Positions 5,720 through 6,307 of a stretch of DNA of 6,307 nucleotides are shown piece by piece. Position numbers and translations under genes: made by a program. Numbering within the stretch: position 1 is the first letter of the stretch; each line of letters starts with the position of its first letter. This DNA is from Marinobacterium sp. xm-d-530 (GTDB lineage Bacteria > Pseudomonadota > Gammaproteobacteria > Pseudomonadales > Balneatricaceae). The notes under the pieces are model-generated. The model was not told the origin of the DNA and searched no databases. It saw only the letters and a program-made list of their open reading frames with translations. Location of the stretch: positions 1 to 6,307 of the forward strand of contig CATEEE010000069.1 in assembly GCA_949499045.1 (NCBI GenBank), given 5' to 3'.

Positions 5720-6307
5720 TTAAACCTCTAGGTAATCAAGAATACCTTCAGCTGCGTTACGGCCTTCGTAGATCGCGGTTACGACCAGGTCAGAACCACG
5801 CACCATATCACCACCAGCAAACACCTTAGGGTTTGATGTCTGGAACGGCAGGCGACCGCCTTCAAGTGCGGCATCGACACGACCGTCCTGGTGAAGGTTG
5901 ATACCGAAATCAGCCATCCAAGGTGCTGGGCTAGGGCGGAAACCGAATGCAACCAAGACCGCATCCGCAGGAAGGATCTCTTCTGAGCCTTCAACCACTT
6001 CGGCACGACGACGACCGTTCTCATCGGGTTCACCCATCTGAGTCGTGACTACTTTGATACCGGTTACTTTGCCGTTTTCACCAACCACTTCAACTGGCTG
6101 ACGGTTAAACATGAAATTAACACCCTCTTCACGCGCGTTCTCAACCTCGCGTTTAGAGCCTGGCATGTTCTCTTCATCACGACGGTAGGCACAGGTTACG
6201 CTCGCCGCTTTCTGACGGATCGAGGTACGGTTACAGTCCATTGCAGTGTCACCACCGCCAAGCACAACAACCTTCTTACCTTCCATGCTGATGAATTCAG
6301 AAGCATC
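5720..6307 (-). CDS. gltD: Glutamate synthase (NADPH) small subunit GltD, C-terminal part (5' end outside the window)
   Basis: The last 195 codons of gltD. The reading frame stays open to the right edge (DASEFIS before the Met at 6286), so that Met is internal and not the start. GltD is the FAD-dependent beta subunit that takes electrons from NADPH and passes them through Fe-S clusters to the large subunit GltB, which makes glutamate from glutamine and 2-oxoglutarate. Visible: the second Rossmann motif VVVLGGGDTAMDC for NADPH, CAYRRDEENMPGS, EMGEPDxxGRRRAE-like residues (QMGEPDENGRRRAE), AFGFRPSPAPWM, and the FAD-site ending FQTSNPKVFAGGDMVRGSDLVVTAIYEGRNAAEGI. These match E. coli GltD almost motif by motif. 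The N-terminal Fe-S-binding and first FAD domains lie beyond the window, where gltB would be expected upstream. Confidence 0.95.
   Translation of the reverse strand, partial: DASEFISMEGKKVVVLGGGDTAMDCNRTSIRQKAASVTCAYRRDEENMPGSKREVENAREEGVNFMFNRQPVEVVGENGKVTGIKVVTTQMGEPDENGRRRAEVVEGSEEILPADAVLVAFGFRPSPAPWMADFGINLHQDGRVDAALEGGRLPFQTSNPKVFAGGDMVRGSDLVVTAIYEGRNAAEGILDYLEV

Noticed and set aside
5779..6033. Minus-strand 84-codon frame overlapping gltD in another frame
   Set aside because: The gltD frame is the real one by strong motif content; this is an out-of-frame shadow.
6284..6286. ATG as a possible start of a short GltD-like protein
   Set aside because: The frame stays open upstream to the window edge with GltD-like residues, and the ATG lies in the middle of the family's domain order.
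1..6307. Mobile element, CRISPR array, phage or defence genes
   Set aside because: No transposase, integrase, attachment repeats, spaced direct repeats or defence-type domains are visible; all genes are housekeeping or a chromosomal kinase.

Overview
The window looks like ordinary chromosome from a gammaproteobacterium. Inferred lineage: a marine, Oceanospirillales- or Pseudomonas-like bacterium. The grounds are the close match of every recognisable protein to gammaproteobacterial families, the E. coli-like lengths of RadA (458 aa) and HemE (354 aa), and the gltD-hemE gene order also known from Pseudomonas. Nothing in it suggests a plasmid, phage, insertion sequence, CRISPR array or defence island. 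No stretch longer than about 110 bases lacks a gene.

Layout. Positions 1-261 (+) hold the 3' end of ettA, an ABC-F translation factor. It is followed by a hairpin terminator shared with a convergent two-gene minus-strand unit: radA (2339-963), then a P-loop kinase of the YggC/FrcK type (947-312), only 15 bases apart. A 106-base divergent intergenic region separates radA from metY (2446-3717, +), a PLP-dependent O-acetylhomoserine sulfhydrylase. This region carries the metY ribosome binding site, a weak promoter candidate and a 6-bp dyad. A second hairpin terminator at 3734-3761 separates metY from convergent can (4487-3789, -), a beta-carbonic anhydrase. Upstream of can on the same strand lies hemE (5610-4546, -), uroporphyrinogen decarboxylase. 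The 58-base can-hemE gap has no terminator but contains three degenerate 16-bp tandem repeats that run into the hemE stop codon. A third hairpin (5675-5701) ends gltD, whose last 195 codons run off the right edge of the window (5720-6307, -).

How the genes fit together. The content is housekeeping: translation control (ettA), recombination-associated DNA repair (radA), sulfur assimilation into homocysteine (metY), nitrogen assimilation (gltD), tetrapyrrole synthesis (hemE) and CO2/bicarbonate balance (can). gltD, hemE and can are co-directional. Glutamate feeds tetrapyrrole synthesis through the C5 pathway and HemE releases CO2, so a loose metabolic link can be imagined, but the terminator between gltD and hemE argues against one simple operon. 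I did not find a convincing undescribed system. The points most worth a second look are the 16-bp repeats at the hemE-can junction, the dyad between radA and metY, the substrate-unknown kinase tied to radA, the Cys/His tail of the carbonic anhydrase, and the altered PLP-site motif of MetY.
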